Source: Stenopsyche tienmushanensis (Eukaryota > Arthropoda > Insecta > Trichoptera > Stenopsychidae). Taken from it: a stretch of DNA of 64,000 nucleotides. Positions 61,401 through 64,000 of this stretch are shown here, piece after piece. The notes beneath the pieces are model-generated. The model was not told where the DNA came from. It worked only from the letters and a program-made list of their open reading frames with translations, and made no database searches. The number at the start of each line of letters is the position of its first letter. The first letter of the stretch is position 1. Both the position numbers and the translations under genes were made by a program. Where the stretch lies: NCBI GenBank assembly GCA_008973525.1, contig WACJ01000124.1:3472001-3536000 (forward strand), given 5' to 3'.

Positions 61401-64000
61401 AAAAAATGATTGTTTCGCTTGAAATACATTCATCGAAGACTCACATTGAGCTTCAATAATTCTTAATTTCATAGATATTAAAGAAATATTTACATGAAGA
61501 CCCCTTTACGCGAAATATTCAAATAACGCGTAAATCTATCAATAGACAAATTCAGCATGTCAGATGGAAATATTTGGATGCTTTTCAATAATTTATATAC
61601 ATTCACTTTTGAAGGTAGGAAAGTTGTCCAAAAACTATGCCTGCGGAAAAACCTATTTTTCTAACTTAATTTTTTAAACTTAGAGTTTATTTGCTTCTAA
61701 ATTACATTTAAAGTGCATTAAATCGAGATATAATGTAATAAATTGCCCAAAATGTAATAAATCTTTAAATTACGATCATAGTAGACTTCTAACTCTATTA
61801 TAATGGCCAATGATGCAACATTTGTACCATGATACTATGTGTGTATATTTTAATAAATATTCGAATATAGAATTGGTTAGTATTTATTTTTAAAGCACTT
61901 TCTATAACTCTGATAACAGAGGTTTAAATAAGTGATTTATCTATTTTTTCACATTATGATCACTAAATAATATATTTAACCCTTTGATGAGTATGTCCGC
62001 ACATGTTGTGTCCAGCACTCCATAGCTTTATTTTCAATGTCTAATACAATATTCTTATTTATTAAAATGATCGAAAATCCATTGAATTATCTTCATTGAG
62101 CTATTTGATACCAAAAATACATCTGAGAGTGTTGTTTCAATCAATATTTGATCTGATATTGATTTAAATCACTATCTAAACTATGTGATATTTTTTGCAA
62201 TTAAACGTTTTTAGCAAGTGGACGCTAACAAAAACATGATTTTGAACATTCAAGAAACGACCTCAATTAAGTAAACTTGTATAACAACGAAAATTATTAT
62301 TTATGCAATAGAATAACAGTGCCCTCAAAGTACTTGAGGGTCTTATTCAGGACTTTAACACTTATGGGGGTCTCAAAATATCCACAAATATAATTAGGTC
62401 CTCTTTATTAGCTTCATTAATTTTATACTCCAACCGAGACCATAATATTGTGAGGATTGTTTGAATGTTCTTGTTCTGTAGGAATTAAATCTTCGTCGAC
62501 AAAATGATATATTTTTTTATGTTTGCGCTTCACAAGTATTGTTATGAAAGCATTCTATTCTAGCATTGATGATTGATATCCTGGATGCATTGTCATTGGC
62601 ACCTCTGAAGAAGGATGTCGTGCTTCCATCAAGCCATTGTCTCGGATTTCTAAGCCACGACGTCCGCTCTCTTTCAATGCGTTTAGATTTCCCTGGACAA
62701 TTGGATAAAATTATTAAAGCGCAGTGCTTCTCAAATGATGCATCATCAAACGCCTCCGTTATTTACAAATTAATATTGTTTTAATTGTGTTGCTGTTGAA
62801 ATACCATTTTGCTTCGTCGAAGGTTCTCATATTACATTAGAGCTGCTATTCAATAACTTCCTCCGTCTTATGGTATCGTATTACGGGCGACATCTTTAAT
62901 CTCAAGTTGACGGCTATTATTTTATATAAAAAGATGCATTATGTTATGGAGTGATTGATCATTTTGTCGTTGGTATTTGCAGATCTTCGACGATAATTTA
63001 TCAATTGCGTGGTATACGAGGATGGTTGACCGAAGAGCGTATGAATGCCGCCAGCCCTTATGGCTTTGTTAATTTCCCTTATATTTTCCATATAAATTTA
63101 ATATAATAAATTAGAAATTATCTTGTGGGGCTTTTTAGGGTATGGCCGGTCTGTGAAAGGTGGATTTGCGAAGGGCAAAAGTTTTACCTTCATAAATTTA
63201 GCGCGGATAAACCGAATCGCAAGGAGCAAACCGCAAAGGCAAAGGTTTGTTGTATGTCTTCTTGCGAAGGAATGAATGAAGACTATGAAAAGCCCAAGCA
63301 CAATAAAAATATTGTTTTACCGAGAATTTCATATTATTCGAGTCAAAATCGTCTGATTGAATTGCTTATAATTTTTTTGCGAATTCATTTCAATTGCTCG
63401 CAGATAATTAATTTTAGTCTTCGATTATCGTTTTTATATTATCAAATACATCTCAAAAGTTTGTCCTTACGATGCCAATGACAATTACAACTGTGCGAGG
63501 TTCGCATTGTTGGATATAAATTTTTGAACTATGCTCTTTGTTTGCATCCATGAAATTGCAACATTGCAGTATTGAGAGCAATACCTAAATATTTAATTTG
63601 GTAAATATTGTTCGAAATTTCGCTGCGTTTTATTTGAAGCCGAATACGATCCAGAATAATTTTCGTTCCCTGCTTTGAGAGTTTTCCAGGAATTCGAAAC
63701 TATTCACAGCAATATACGCGGATTATTCCGGCGAACAATGTTCAAGCATTCGCACAATTGGTTTTTCATCGCAACGTCCATTTTCCCTCAGGCGATTTGC
63801 ATCCATCAAAGCTCACAAAAAGGATCAAAATCAATTTTTGCACAGTGGATCGACATCCCTATATTATAAAAATATATTTCAATGTTACCGAAATACCTTC
63901 AGAGGCGCCATGGACAGATGCTCGAGATACCGATGCGTTTTTTGTGCATTTCTAGTTTCGTTATCGTTGCAGCTGTTTTTTCTTGTAGAGATAAAACTAC

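Larger units (their letters stand above)
42531..64000 (+). other. bib: bib intron 2, last part (to window end)
   Basis: No further MIP exon was recognised: I found no second NPA/NPARS motif and no WVYWxGP-like helix 6 on the + strand. Apart from annotated elements, 42580-43870, 44770-46690, 47550-49390, 49560-51560, 51900-55020, 55680-56210, 56340-58410 and 58490-64000 hold only AT-rich DNA and short open frames. GC-richer patches are at 42700-43100, 48300-48600, 49780-50440, 56400-56900, 60450-61030 and 63100-63300. If a coding exon does lie here, the candidate at 42531-42576 is the only one with good splice sites that I noticed. Confidence 0.6.

Overview
The window is AT-rich insect nuclear DNA. 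It holds the 5' part of one recognisable protein-coding gene, big brain (bib), a neurogenic member of the aquaporin (MIP) family, on the + strand. Exon 1 (4215-4554) and exon 2 (17801-17927) join in frame into 155 complete codons. These cover the N-terminal tail, the first two membrane helices, the first NPA loop and the third helix. The remaining MIP helices and the long cytoplasmic tail are not visible, so they probably lie beyond position 64000. Intron 1 is 13.2 kb and intron 2 is at least 46 kb. Most of the window is therefore intron, plus about 3.8 kb of upstream DNA. I cannot place the species below the level of insect.

Layout: 1-3823 is upstream intergenic DNA with old repeats. A likely TATA-less initiator plus downstream promoter element sits at 3824-3858 and would give a 389-nt leader. 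GC-rich exon 1 follows at 4215. Intron 1 carries piggyBac-type TTAA MITEs, a Tigger-like remnant, a MITE family with TTTTTATGCGA ends and an internally deleted mariner. Intron 2 carries three hAT-type elements with exact 8-bp target duplications (21448-22410, 24230-25027, 46698-47543), a piggyBac deletion derivative flanked by TTAA (55030-55674), two further mariner fossils (34856-35510, 49395-49560), a composite repeat family seen in five places, and a hAT dimerisation-domain fragment (44520-44744). Almost every element that can be classified is a cut-and-paste DNA transposon. No clear reverse transcriptase was seen.

No tRNA, rRNA, CRISPR array or bacterial-type gene was recognised. Many 60-180-codon open frames occur, but apart from bib and transposase fragments none reads as a convincing protein. 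Two minus-strand frames (50062-50445 and 52400-52775) are flagged as possible but unproven. Several GC-richer, repeat-free islands inside the AT-rich introns are candidates for conserved regulatory DNA of a developmental gene; that is inference. I did not find a new multi-gene system here.
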